From positions 1 through 24,858 of the forward strand of contig DMAW01000157.1 in NCBI GenBank assembly GCA_003446375.1: 24,858 nt of DNA. Reading direction: 5' to 3'. Each line of letters opens with the position of its first letter. Within the stretch, counting starts at the first letter, position 1. Made by a program: the position numbers and the translations under genes. Below the pieces are notes generated by a model, which ran no database searches, had not been told where the DNA came from, and worked only from the letters and a program-made list of their open reading frames with translations. The DNA is from Eubacteriaceae bacterium (GTDB taxonomy: Bacteria > Bacillota > Clostridia > Eubacteriales > Alkalibacteraceae). This document shows, piece by piece, positions 6,127 to 15,734 of the stretch.

Positions 6127-9054
6127 ATGCAGTTAAAATTAAACGAGACATACCACGGTTTTAAGCTTATAGATGAAAAATACATCGAGGAAAACAACTC
6201 TACCGGAAGACTCTTTGCCCATGTAAAGACAGGGGCAAAGCTGTATTATCTGTCAAACGATGATGACAACAAGGTCTTTTCCATTACATTTAAGACGCCT
6301 CCGGCAGACAGCACCGGTCTTCCTCATATTCTTGAACATTCTGTTCTTTGCGGATCCAGAAAATACCCGGTTAAGGAGCCCTTTGTAGAACTTATAAAAG
6401 GGTCCCTCAATACTTTTTTAAATGCTATGACATTTCCTGATAAGACCATGTATCCTGTAGCCAGCAAAAATGAAAAGGACTTTGAAAATCTGATGGATGT
6501 TTATTTGGATGCTGTCTTTTATCCTAGGATTTATGATCACAAGGAAATCTTCTTTCAAGAAGGTTGGCATTACCATATTGAGGATGAAAACGAGGATATA
6601 ACATATAATGGCGTAGTTTACAATGAAATGAAGGGAGCGTTTTCCAATCCGGAAGATGTTCTGGGCAGAAAAGTTCAAGAGTCGCTTTTCCCGGACACTC
6701 CCTACGGAAAAGAATCAGGAGGAGATCCTGATGAAATCCCAAATCTTAAATATGAGGATTTCATATCATTTCATAAAAAATACTACCATCCTTCAAACAG
6801 CTACATATATTTGTACGGTGATGGAGATGTGCTCGCACACTTAAAATACCTTGATGAAAATTATCTGTCTAGCTTTGATTTTATGGAAATCGACTCTGAA
6901 ATACCTGTTCAAGAATCCTTTGAAGCACAAAAGGAAATAGCTTTCACTTATCCTGTAGGAGAGGCCGAGGATTTAAAAGAAAAGACTTTCCTCTCTCTTA
7001 ATTATGTAACCGATAGATGTACTGATGGAGAAATCCACTTGGCATTGGACATATTGACTCATATATTGACAGATGCACAATCATCGCCTTTGAACAAGGC
7101 GCTGCTGGATGCGCAAATCGGCCAAGATGTGGGTGGCTATTATGACGGAAGCATACTTCAGCCTGTTTTTAGCATAGTAGTGAAAAATTCAGATGAAGAT
7201 AAGGTAGAAAAGTTTAAGAAAGTAGTTCAAACGACTCTTGAAGGCCTTGTAAAAAGCGGTTTGGAAGAAGACATGGTAGAGGGTGCAATAAATATAACTG
7301 AATTTAAGCTAAGGGAAGCAGATCACGGCAGCTATCCGAAGGGGCTTATTTTCGGAATAGAAATAATGGAGAGTTGGCTGCACGGCCAAGATCCTTCAAT
7401 ACACTTAAGATACCAAGGCTATATCGACAAGATAAGACAAGAATCCAAATCAGGATATTTTGAGAGACTTATTAAAAAATATCTCCTTGATAATCCACAT
7501 TCTAGTCTAGTAGTACTCAAGCCTGAAAAAGCATTGGCAATAAAAAGAGATAAAGAGGTTAAAAAGCACCTTGAAGATGTAAAGAGCAGGCTAAGCAAAA
7601 GTGAGCTTAAAAAGTTGGTAGACGAGACTAACAGGCTTATTGACATTCAAAACACTCCGGACAGAAAGGAAGATATTGACAAGATTCCGGTGCTTCCTGT
7701 AACATCCATCAAAAGAGAACATGAGAAGATTCCTTTGGAGAAAAGACAGTTCAGCAAGGCGGATGTATTGTATCATCCTTTGGATACAAATGGCATTAAC
7801 TACGTTGATATTTACTTTGATGTATCTCATATATCCAAAGAAGAGATACCGTATCTGTCCCTTTTGACGAGGTATTTGGGAGAAGCGGGAACAAAAAGCT
7901 ATGATTATGTAAAATTAAACAATGTCATAGAGATACACACAGGGGGAATTGACTTTGATTTAGATGTATTTGGCAATGTGAATGATCCCGATGAATTCAG
8001 TCCTAAATTTGCAATTAAGTCAAGAGCCCTTGAAACAAAAACAAAAGAGACCTTTGAGTTGATTGAAGAGATGGTACTAAGCACCAGATTCGATGAAAGA
8101 CAGCGTCTTAAAGAAGTCGTGCAAAGCATAAAGTCCAAAATGGAAATGGATTTTATGACTGTTGGGCACAAGGTAGTCTCCGGCAGGGTCATGTCATATT
8201 TAAGCGATACAAGCCAATATGTGGAGCATATGGCAGGTATAGAGTTTTACAGGTTCATATCCGCATTGTTCAAGGAATTTGATTCAAAGTGGGAAGAGAC
8301 TTTCGATAGGCTTAAAAATATTGCTGAAAGAATTTTTGATATTAACGCCGTTACAGCAAGCGTCACAGGAGACGAAAAAGGATACGCCAGCTTTAAGGAA
8401 AGCTTCTCTTTATTTTATGATAAGCTAACAGACATCCCAAAAGAAAAGGCGGATTTGACCTTTGAAAAACAGCCTTTGAACGAAGGCATAGCAACCCCTG
8501 GAAAAGTCCTTTATGTAGGCAAAGCATATAATTTTAAGAAGCTGGGTTTTGACTATACAGGAGCAATGCAGGTGGTCAAGGTTATTATGAGCACAGACTA
8601 CCTTTGGAACAAAGTCAGAGTACAAGGAGGAGCTTATGGAGCGTTTTTTTCAGTAGGGAAGAACGGGTCTTTGTTTTTAGGCTCATATCGCGATCCTAAC
8701 CTGACTGCCACCTTAAATATATTTGATAAGGCTTACGAGTACCTGCTAAACTTTGAAGGATCTGATGCAGATATGAACAAGTATATCATTGGGACAATGA
8801 GCGGAATAGACACGCCGATGACCCCGGGAATGAAAGGATCTTATTCTACAGGCAATTACTTCAGGAATGTCACTGATGAGATGATTCAAAAAGAAAGAGA
8901 AGAGATTCTGTCTTGTAGTGTTGCTGACGTCAAGGCTGCTTCAGATGTGATCAAACTGGCTATGGATAAAAACTATCTCTGCGTGCTTGGCGATGAAGGC
9001 AAGATAAAGTCTGAGAAGGACATATTCGGCACGATAATAAATATATTTGAGTAA
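6127..9054 (+). CDS. M16C zinc metallopeptidase (presequence protease/falcilysin type)
   Basis: This 975-residue protein is an insulinase-type zinc peptidase of subfamily M16C, related to mitochondrial and plastid PreP and falcilysin, which degrade peptides of moderate length inside a closed clamshell of two halves. The inverted zinc motif HILEH is at 67-71, and the third zinc ligand is Glu167 in the VVYNEMKG segment, about 96 residues on as in PreP. Length is typical for single-chain M16C enzymes. No signal peptide is seen, so action is probably cytoplasmic on oligopeptides. The gene starts at ATG behind GAAGGAAGTG, 18 bases after rarA, and its stop codon abuts the next start. Peptide turnover would suit an amino-acid-using anaerobe, but that is inference. 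Confidence 0.92.
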   Translation: MQLKLNETYHGFKLIDEKYIEENNSTGRLFAHVKTGAKLYYLSNDDDNKVFSITFKTPPADSTGLPHILEHSVLCGSRKYPVKEPFVELIKGSLNTFLNAMTFPDKTMYPVASKNEKDFENLMDVYLDAVFYPRIYDHKEIFFQEGWHYHIEDENEDITYNGVVYNEMKGAFSNPEDVLGRKVQESLFPDTPYGKESGGDPDEIPNLKYEDFISFHKKYYHPSNSYIYLYGDGDVLAHLKYLDENYLSSFDFMEIDSEIPVQESFEAQKEIAFTYPVGEAEDLKEKTFLSLNYVTDRCTDGEIHLALDILTHILTDAQSSPLNKALLDAQIGQDVGGYYDGSILQPVFSIVVKNSDEDKVEKFKKVVQTTLEGLVKSGLEEDMVEGAINITEFKLREADHGSYPKGLIFGIEIMESWLHGQDPSIHLRYQGYIDKIRQESKSGYFERLIKKYLLDNPHSSLVVLKPEKALAIKRDKEVKKHLEDVKSRLSKSELKKLVDETNRLIDIQNTPDRKEDIDKIPVLPVTSIKREHEKIPLEKRQFSKADVLYHPLDTNGINYVDIYFDVSHISKEEIPYLSLLTRYLGEAGTKSYDYVKLNNVIEIHTGGIDFDLDVFGNVNDPDEFSPKFAIKSRALETKTKETFELIEEMVLSTRFDERQRLKEVVQSIKSKMEMDFMTVGHKVVSGRVMSYLSDTSQYVEHMAGIEFYRFISALFKEFDSKWEETFDRLKNIAERIFDINAVTASVTGDEKGYASFKESFSLFYDKLTDIPKEKADLTFEKQPLNEGIATPGKVLYVGKAYNFKKLGFDYTGAMQVVKVIMSTDYLWNKVRVQGGAYGAFFSVGKNGSLFLGSYRDPNLTATLNIFDKAYEYLLNFEGSDADMNKYIIGTMSGIDTPMTPGMKGSYSTGNYFRNVTDEMIQKEREEILSCSVADVKAASDVIKLAMDKNYLCVLGDEGKIKSEKDIFGTIINIFE

Positions 9055-10368
9055 ATGATGAATAAAATTGTAAAATATATTATGTCGATAATAACAGTCA
9101 TTGTGATTTTGACATCAGGCGCCCTTGCGCAAGGGCGTCTGAATGTTGACATGCCTATGGATAGAGCTGCTTTAGTATATGATGTCAAATCTATGGAGAT
9201 TTTATACAGCCAAAATGCCGATTTAAAGATGTATCCTGCCAGCACTACGAAGCTTATGACAGCATTGACGGCCATTGATCATTTAAATCTTGATGATTGG
9301 ATAAAGCCGGGCAGTGAGGTGATGGCAATATCTGCAGACAGCAGCAAGGCCGGATTGACGCCGGGCAAGCTAATATCGGCAAGAGATCTTTTGGCGGGGC
9401 TTTTATTGCCTTCTGGAAATGATGCGGCCAATGTATTGGCCGTATATGCTGCAAGAAAAGCTTCCGGTGATTCGGACATGGAAGTTTCTGAGGCTTTGGA
9501 ATACTTTTCAGAAATGATGAATGACAAGGCAAAATCTTTAAAGCTTGAAGGCTCGAATTTTGTAAATCCTCATGGACTCCACAGTGATGAGCATTATACC
9601 ACTGCAAAAGACATGCTGAATATTGCTAAAGAATTTCTAAAAAATGAATTCCTAAAAGAATTGGTGTCAAAATCTCATTATATCAGCAATGACGGAGAAT
9701 GGAATTTTTATAACACGAACGTATATCTGCATAAAAAGCTTGATGATATATGGTATCTATACAGTTCGGGAGAAAACCAAGACTATAATCCTTATGTTAC
9801 CGGAATCAAGACAGGCTTTACCAGTCTTGCAGGCAGATGTATTGTTTTTAGCGCAGCTAGAGGAGACAAAGAGCTGATAGGCATAGTTTTGGGGAGCGAT
9901 ATGGAAAATGTCTATGATGAAGGAAATCTCCTTATGGATGCTGTTTTCGAAGATACCGACTATATAGATTCTTTTGAGTCAGGAGAAAAGGTAGCCGAAA
10001 TAGAGATTAAAACAGGCTATTTTGGAAAGACTCAGAAGTCTTCTTTGGTCAATTTAAAAAAGAAATATTACCTTCTTCCAAGAGAAGACTTGGAAGATGT
10101 CATTTTTGAGTTTGTCATAGACGAAGAAATACTGGAAGAATCAGACGGCACATATCAGGTACAGACGAAGATTAAACCGGGAGATGAAGTTGGCAGGATA
10201 AAAGCCGTATTAAATGGAGAGAATCTATTCGATGCCCCATTGACATTGGATGCAGCTTTTGACGAAGCAAGAAAACCGCCAATTATAATAATAGTTCTGG
10301 TTTCAGGAATAGCGTTTGTACTGGTAGTTGCTGTGTCAATTAGATTGATAAGAATGGAGAAAAGATGA
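9055..10368 (+). CDS. D-alanyl-D-alanine carboxypeptidase, DacF/PBP5 type
   Basis: This 437-residue protein is a low-molecular-mass penicillin-binding protein of family S11, which trims the terminal D-Ala from peptidoglycan pentapeptides outside the cell. An N-terminal signal sequence spans about residues 4-26. The active site shows SxxK as STTK at 63-66, SGN at 120-122 and KTG at 252-254, each preceded by family-typical residues. A PBP5-like C-terminal domain follows, and a hydrophobic segment at about 410-431 ends in a short basic tail, suggesting a C-terminal membrane anchor as a true transmembrane helix rather than the usual amphipathic one. The start (ATGATG, either codon) directly abuts the stop of the protease gene without a visible ribosome site, so translation is probably coupled. 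Its stop overlaps the next start by ATGA. Confidence 0.93.
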   Translation: MMNKIVKYIMSIITVIVILTSGALAQGRLNVDMPMDRAALVYDVKSMEILYSQNADLKMYPASTTKLMTALTAIDHLNLDDWIKPGSEVMAISADSSKAGLTPGKLISARDLLAGLLLPSGNDAANVLAVYAARKASGDSDMEVSEALEYFSEMMNDKAKSLKLEGSNFVNPHGLHSDEHYTTAKDMLNIAKEFLKNEFLKELVSKSHYISNDGEWNFYNTNVYLHKKLDDIWYLYSSGENQDYNPYVTGIKTGFTSLAGRCIVFSAARGDKELIGIVLGSDMENVYDEGNLLMDAVFEDTDYIDSFESGEKVAEIEIKTGYFGKTQKSSLVNLKKKYYLLPREDLEDVIFEFVIDEEILEESDGTYQVQTKIKPGDEVGRIKAVLNGENLFDAPLTLDAAFDEARKPPIIIIVLVSGIAFVLVVAVSIRLIRMEKR

Positions 10369-12743
10369 AAAAACCAGAAATACTGGCACCGGCAGGTACG
10401 TATGAAGCCCTGGCAGCCGCTGTAGGCGCAGGCGCTGATGGAGTTTACATAGGAGCAAAAAAATTTAATGCCAGACAGCGTGGGGAGAACTTTGACGAAG
10501 ATGAAATCAAAAGAAGCCTTGCTCTTTGTCACATGCATGGAGTCAAACTTTATGTAGCCCTCAACATCGCACTGAAGGAAAGTGAACTAGCAGATGCATT
10601 GAAATTGGCTGCTTTTTTACACGATGAGGGAATAGACGGCATTATAGTACAGGATTTAGGGCTTTTCGGTCTTTTAAGGAAGCACTTGCCAAGCTTAAGC
10701 CTTCATAGCAGCACTCAGATGTTCATCCACGAAAGCTCAGGGGTAAGCCTGTTGTGCGAAGCCGGTTTTGACAGAGTCGTGCTTGCAAGGGAGCTTACCT
10801 TGCAAGAGATTGGAGAAATCAAAAAAAACTCAAAATGTGAAATAAAGATATTCTGTCATGGAGCAATGTGCATATCTTATTCGGGACAATGCTATATGAG
10901 CAGCATGATAGGGCAAAGAAGCGGAAACAGAGGCAGATGCGCTCAGCCTTGCAGAAAAGAATACTCTTTATACGACAAGAATAAAAAACTATTGAAAAAA
11001 GGAAGCTTGATCAGTCCCAAGGACTTGAATACTCTTGATGCAATGGAGGATATCATGTCTTTGGGGGTGGATTCACTGAAGATAGAAGGAAGGCTAAAAA
11101 AAGCCGATTACGTTTATACAGTTGTCGAAGCATATAGGAAGCGAATAGATTCGATAAGCGATAATTCTGTCGAGGAACCCAGTTCGAACGTTAATGAAGT
11201 ATTTAACAGAAAGTTTACTACAGGATACCTTTATGAGGAAAGCCCAAAGGAAAAAGATCTTATATCCACTGGCGACAAGGGTTTGATCTACGAAGAAGCC
11301 GGAAGGATATCGGCTGTGGAAGGCTATCTGTACAGGATAAAACCTATAATAGATATTGATGTTGGAGACGGCATATTTATCAAATCTGAAAAGACGGCAT
11401 TTGGAGAAATTTTGTCAGATCTCTATGATGTGAAAAAAAATAAAACTAAGATGCTTTCTAAAGGAGAGACCGGGTACATCGGACTGAGGAAAAAAGCATT
11501 CAAAAACGATATGATCTACAAGACTTGGGATAAGCAAAAGAAAACCGAAATTTCCGATACCTTGGAAAAATCTCTTGAAATGAGGCAGCCGGTTAAAATC
11601 AAGGCTGTGTTTAAAATCGGGGAAAAACCGACATTATCCATTGAATGGAATGATATTGAAATTGCGGTATGTGGAGAAGGATTGGTCCAGGAGGCAAAAA
11701 ATGCCCCTTTGTCTGCTGAAAGAATAACGGAGCAGCTTTCAAAGATGAAAGATTCTCCGTTTTACCCCTCGAAAATAGACATGGAAGCAGATGAGAATAT
11801 ATTTATTCCCGTTAAGGATATTAACGAGATTAGAAGGAAAGGGTTAAATCTCCTTGAAGAAAAAATAATCTCTTCGTGGAAAAGAACGCCTGTTAAAATC
11901 GATTATTCAAAAGCTTTGAATCGAGCCACATGTAATACAGACATAGATCAGATTCTATCTATCAAGATATCAGATATGGAATCATTAAAGACAGCAAGCT
12001 GTTCTGATGTTCAAGAGATAGTATACGGATGGGATAGAATAATTCATGTGGATGAATATGAAAAAGCAGTAGATATAGCTAGAACTGCAGGGAAGAAAAT
12101 CGTATTGGCTTTTCCAAGAGTCATAAGAGCCGTACAGGCTGATGCAATTATAAGAGCCATGGATTCCATAGTTGCTCTTGAGCCTGATGGTATATTGGTA
12201 AGTTCATTTGAAGGTATAAAGCTGTTCAAAGATACAGGTCTTGCCCTTGAAGCAGATGACAGCTTCAATATTTTTAATTCCTTTGCATTGGACCGGCTGA
12301 TGGAATGGAATGTTGAAAACGCATACGTTTCACCGGAACTTAACCTGACTGAGCTTGTTGATTTGACGCCTCCAAAAGGCATGGATTTAAGCTTGGTAGT
12401 TCACGGCAACAAGGAACTGATGCTTTTGCAGTATAATCTGGGCGGAAAAAGCGATTCTTTTACTTTAGAAGATTCCAAAGGGTTTAAGTTTCCTGTTATC
12501 GTAGACGACTATAACAGGACCCATATATTCAACTCAAAGAAGCTGTATTTGGCAGATGAAGTATCAAATATCCCGATGTTTAAAAAATTGAGGATAGATG
12601 CCCTAATGGAAAAACCGGAAGAAATACCCGAGCTGACAGATATATATGCATCTGCACTCAAAGGAAAATACTTCGTCAACAGATATCATGAAAAGCACCG
12701 GTCTGGTTTGACGAAAGGTCATTTTAAACGAGGTGTGTTATAA
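10365..12743 (+). CDS. U32 family protein with DUF3656, RlhA-like, with duplicated C-terminal half
   Basis: This 792-residue protein belongs to the U32 family; E. coli RlhA of this family (with DUF3656) is needed for hydroxylation of 23S rRNA C2501. The first TIM-barrel-like region covers about 1-260, with ILAPAG at the N terminus, a conserved HGAMCISYSGQC segment at 165-176 (Cys169, Cys176), CAQPC at 192-196, and LKIEGR at 238-243. A DUF3656-like part follows at about 275-500. Residues 530-690 look like a second, degenerate copy of the barrel without the cysteines. E. coli RlhA is about 650 residues, so this is a longer form. The ATG overlaps the dac stop (ATGA) behind GGAGA. Despite the old label 'peptidase', an RNA modification or maturation role is more likely; which RNA is not shown by the sequence. 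Confidence 0.82.
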   Translation: MKKPEILAPAGTYEALAAAVGAGADGVYIGAKKFNARQRGENFDEDEIKRSLALCHMHGVKLYVALNIALKESELADALKLAAFLHDEGIDGIIVQDLGLFGLLRKHLPSLSLHSSTQMFIHESSGVSLLCEAGFDRVVLARELTLQEIGEIKKNSKCEIKIFCHGAMCISYSGQCYMSSMIGQRSGNRGRCAQPCRKEYSLYDKNKKLLKKGSLISPKDLNTLDAMEDIMSLGVDSLKIEGRLKKADYVYTVVEAYRKRIDSISDNSVEEPSSNVNEVFNRKFTTGYLYEESPKEKDLISTGDKGLIYEEAGRISAVEGYLYRIKPIIDIDVGDGIFIKSEKTAFGEILSDLYDVKKNKTKMLSKGETGYIGLRKKAFKNDMIYKTWDKQKKTEISDTLEKSLEMRQPVKIKAVFKIGEKPTLSIEWNDIEIAVCGEGLVQEAKNAPLSAERITEQLSKMKDSPFYPSKIDMEADENIFIPVKDINEIRRKGLNLLEEKIISSWKRTPVKIDYSKALNRATCNTDIDQILSIKISDMESLKTASCSDVQEIVYGWDRIIHVDEYEKAVDIARTAGKKIVLAFPRVIRAVQADAIIRAMDSIVALEPDGILVSSFEGIKLFKDTGLALEADDSFNIFNSFALDRLMEWNVENAYVSPELNLTELVDLTPPKGMDLSLVVHGNKELMLLQYNLGGKSDSFTLEDSKGFKFPVIVDDYNRTHIFNSKKLYLADEVSNIPMFKKLRIDALMEKPEEIPELTDIYASALKGKYFVNRYHEKHRSGLTKGHFKRGVL

Positions 12744-12745
12744 AT

Positions 12746-15112
12746 ATGAATCAAAAGACATTGAAAGTTCTTGAATTTAACAAGATAACCGATATTTTGG
12801 CTAGCTATGCCGCTAGTGAAACTGCAAAGGAAGAAATAAGGAAAATCATTCCTTTGACTGATATAAGAAAAATAGAAGATATGCTGGAGCTTACTGATCA
12901 AGGCATGATTGCCATATTTAAAAACGGAAACGCTCCCATAGCTCCTTTTTCGGACATACGTTATTCGTTGAAAAAGGCTAGGATACAGTCCATATTGACG
13001 CTAAAGGAGTTTATAGGCATTAAAAATTTCTTAAAGATAATGTGGGACGTCAAAAGATATTTTGAAGAAATAGATGACTCTGAAAGCATCATGCCGGATT
13101 TATGGCAGATGATATCTTCCATGGATGCTTTGTCCGGTCTCAGAAGAGAAATTGAAAAGACGGTAATATCAGAAGAAGAAATAAGCGATAGCGCCAGTCC
13201 GGAGCTGTTCAGAATAAGAAAGGATATCAATAGAAAAAATCATCAAATTAGAGAAAAGCTTAATTCTATGATATCATCTCCAAATTATCAAAAGCACCTT
13301 CAAGAAAATATAATCACGATAAGGCAAGAAAGGTTCGTAATTCCTGTAAAGCAGGAAGCCAGGGGATCTGTGCCGGGAATAGTTCACGACCAATCATCCA
13401 GCGGAGCTACTCTTTTTATCGAGCCTATGGCAATCGTAGAGCTAAACAACGCAATCAGAACTTTGAGGATTGAAGAGGTTCGAGAAATAGAAAAAATACT
13501 ATTGGAGCTGACTTTGACAGTAGGCGAAAACGAGGTTTCTCTTGCCTTTGATTACGATATAATGACTAGGCTCGATATCGTAATGGCAAAAAGCAAATAC
13601 GCCTTGGAACTCAACGCGACAAGACCTAAGCTCAGCGATAGGAAGGCAATCGACCTTAAAAGCTGCAGGCATCCCCTAATCCCCAGGGAAGAAGTCGTTG
13701 CATCGGATATAAGACTGGGTGAAGATTTTAAGATACTCATAGTCACGGGGCCGAATACCGGAGGAAAAACAGTGGCTTTGAAGACCACAGGATTAATGTG
13801 CCTCATGACTCAGGCAGGCATGTTCATTCCCGTCAAGGATAATAGCGAGATATGTGTTTTTCAAAGCATATATGCAGACATCGGGGATGAGCAGAGCATA
13901 GAACAGAGCTTGAGCACATTTTCATCCCACATGACCAATATAGTGGAAATAGTGGACAAGGCTGACGAGAACAGCCTGGTTCTTTTTGACGAGCTTGGAG
14001 CAGGGACAGATCCTGTAGAGGGTGCTGCCCTTGCAATGTCAATACTTGATTACCTTCATAAGAAAAATGTATACGCAGTAGTAACCACGCATTACAGCGA
14101 ATTAAAACAATATGGGATATCCTCTGATGGCATGGAAAATGCCAGCGTAGAGTTTGATGTCAATACTTTAAGCCCTACATATAGGCTTACAATAGGAATC
14201 CCAGGCAAAAGCAATGCTTTTGAGATATCAAAAAGGCTGGGACTAAATCAAGATATCATAGATAATGCGGGTAAGTACTTAAGCGAGGAAACTATACATT
14301 TTGAAGATATAATAAAGGAAATACAAGACAATAAGAAAAAAGTAGATGAAGAGTTGGAGCGAATCGAATCTATTAAGGCTGAAAATGAAAAGCTGTTGGA
14401 ATTAACAAAAAATGAAAAAAGACTCCTTGATGAGAACAAGCAGCAGATTAAAAACGAAGCCAGGATGGATGCAGCACAAATAATCCGAAAGGCAAAAGAG
14501 GAAGCCGGAGAGATTATTAAAGAAATGCAAAGAATCAAGTCTGATTCTGCTAAAGGTTCATTTAAGGACCTTGAAAGTCTTAGGAAAAATTTAAAAAATA
14601 AAGAAGATTCTCTTTATGAGGGCATGGAAAAAACAAATAAAAGCTTAAAGGGCAAATCAGCAAAAAAAATCTCTCCGGGAGATTGGGTCTTGATAAAGAG
14701 CATGAACCAAAAGGCAAATGTATTATCTATAGCGGATAAAGATGGAAACGTAATGGTCGAAGCGGGGATTATGAAGCTAAGAGTAAGTCAGAGCGATCTT
14801 ATGCCGATCGAGGTTGAAGATGAGAAAAAAAGCTACAGCACCAAAAATATCTCACGCAAAGCTGCAGGAATTAAATCTTCAATTGACGTAAGGGGGATGA
14901 CAGCAGAAGAAGCCATGCTTGATGTAGAAAAATACTTAGATGATGCATCCCTTGCAAACCTTAAAGTCGTCACCATAGTGCACGGAAAGGGAACGGGCGT
15001 GTTAAGAAATACAATACAGCAGCTTTTGAAAAAAAATAAACATGTTGAAGAATTTAGATACGGTGGTTATGGAGAAGGCGGAGACGGTGCGACAATTGTC
15101 AATTTGAAATAA
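12746..15112 (+). CDS. mutS2: MutS2 ATPase with Smr domain
   Basis: This 788-residue protein is MutS2, which lacks the mismatch-recognition domain of MutS. Family members suppress homologous recombination or, in Bacillus subtilis, rescue collided ribosomes (also called RqcU). The core and clamp regions precede the ABC-type ATPase, with Walker A GPNTGGKT at 335-342 and Walker B LVLFDELGAGTDP at 411-423. A long charged coiled-coil follows at about 505-645, then a KOW-like segment around 645-695, and the C-terminal Smr domain at 711-788 with DVRG and HGKGTG (746-751). Length is normal. It begins two bases after the U32 stop, with AGGTG at 12731-12735. No terminator is visible after it before the dcd gene. 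Confidence 0.96.
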   Translation: MNQKTLKVLEFNKITDILASYAASETAKEEIRKIIPLTDIRKIEDMLELTDQGMIAIFKNGNAPIAPFSDIRYSLKKARIQSILTLKEFIGIKNFLKIMWDVKRYFEEIDDSESIMPDLWQMISSMDALSGLRREIEKTVISEEEISDSASPELFRIRKDINRKNHQIREKLNSMISSPNYQKHLQENIITIRQERFVIPVKQEARGSVPGIVHDQSSSGATLFIEPMAIVELNNAIRTLRIEEVREIEKILLELTLTVGENEVSLAFDYDIMTRLDIVMAKSKYALELNATRPKLSDRKAIDLKSCRHPLIPREEVVASDIRLGEDFKILIVTGPNTGGKTVALKTTGLMCLMTQAGMFIPVKDNSEICVFQSIYADIGDEQSIEQSLSTFSSHMTNIVEIVDKADENSLVLFDELGAGTDPVEGAALAMSILDYLHKKNVYAVVTTHYSELKQYGISSDGMENASVEFDVNTLSPTYRLTIGIPGKSNAFEISKRLGLNQDIIDNAGKYLSEETIHFEDIIKEIQDNKKKVDEELERIESIKAENEKLLELTKNEKRLLDENKQQIKNEARMDAAQIIRKAKEEAGEIIKEMQRIKSDSAKGSFKDLESLRKNLKNKEDSLYEGMEKTNKSLKGKSAKKISPGDWVLIKSMNQKANVLSIADKDGNVMVEAGIMKLRVSQSDLMPIEVEDEKKSYSTKNISRKAAGIKSSIDVRGMTAEEAMLDVEKYLDDASLANLKVVTIVHGKGTGVLRNTIQQLLKKNKHVEEFRYGGYGEGGDGATIVNLK

Positions 15113-15158
15113 TATGAATTTACTTTTTTGATTAAGGGATTAACAAAGAAAAATATAG

Positions 15159-15164
15159 TATAAT
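15159..15164 (+). promoter_or_regulatory. candidate -10 element before dcd
   Basis: A perfect TATAAT lies 33 bases before the chosen dcd start. No good -35 is found at 16-18 bases; the best TTGATT (15128-15133) is 25 bases away. It may be a weak or regulated promoter, or chance in AT-rich DNA. Confidence 0.35.
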
Positions 15165-15197
15165 ATATGGTAAAATATTTTGAAAGGCATGATGAAG

Positions 15198-15731
15198 ATG
15201 ATCTTATCAGATAAAAAAATATTAGAGCTTTTAAGTACAAGAGAACTTGTCATAGACCCGATAACTCCGGAACAGATTCAACCGGCATCTGTAGATATAA
15301 GGCTTGGCAACCATTTTTTAAAGCTTGACGAAAACAGGATTGAACATATGAGCATGACGGACGAAATCAAATACGTTTCATTCGAATGCGATGAGGTGAT
15401 AATACCTCCCCATTCTTTTTTGCTGGCAACTACAAGGGAATATATTAAGCTTCCTGGAAATCTGACGGCTTTTGTCGAAGGCAGAAGCTCTATAGGTAGA
15501 ATGGGACTTTTTATACAAAATGCGGGATGGGTAGACCCAGGCTTTGAAGGAGAAATAACTTTGGAACTTTACAATGCAAATCGCCTTCCTATTAAGCTTC
15601 AGAGCGATCGAAGGGTTTGCCAGCTTGTTTTTGCCTCTATGGACCAGTACGCTCTTAATCCCTACAAGGGCAAATACCAAGGACAGACAAAACCTGTAGG
15701 CAGCAGGGTATACATGGATGAGGATATTTAA
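15198..15731 (+). CDS. dcd: dCTP deaminase
   Basis: This protein of about 177 residues has the trimeric dUTPase/dCTP deaminase fold and converts dCTP to dUTP, or directly to dUMP in the bifunctional form, supplying dUMP for thymidylate synthesis. Signature segments are QIQPASVDIRLG, VEGRSSIGRMGLF, and AGWVDPGFEGEITLELYN, which carries the catalytic glutamate, followed by a C-terminal QTKPVGSRVY that closes over the nucleotide. I cannot decide between mono- and bifunctional forms by eye. The start is placed at the ATG giving MILSDKKI, the usual family N terminus. ATGs at 15189 and 15192 are in frame and lie close behind AAAGG (15183-15187), so 15192 is a real alternative. A TTG at 15180 is unlikely. 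Confidence 0.93.
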   Translation: MILSDKKILELLSTRELVIDPITPEQIQPASVDIRLGNHFLKLDENRIEHMSMTDEIKYVSFECDEVIIPPHSFLLATTREYIKLPGNLTAFVEGRSSIGRMGLFIQNAGWVDPGFEGEITLELYNANRLPIKLQSDRRVCQLVFASMDQYALNPYKGKYQGQTKPVGSRVYMDEDI

Positions 15732-15734
15732 AAA

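Noticed and set aside
12044..12382. Minus-strand open frame inside the U32 gene
   Set aside because: It is a shadow of a well-supported plus-strand gene, with low-complexity Ser-rich sequence and no start signal.
15180..15197. TTG start for dcd at 15180
   Set aside because: The AAAGG ribosome site lies inside this stretch, and the family N terminus MILSD begins at 15198.
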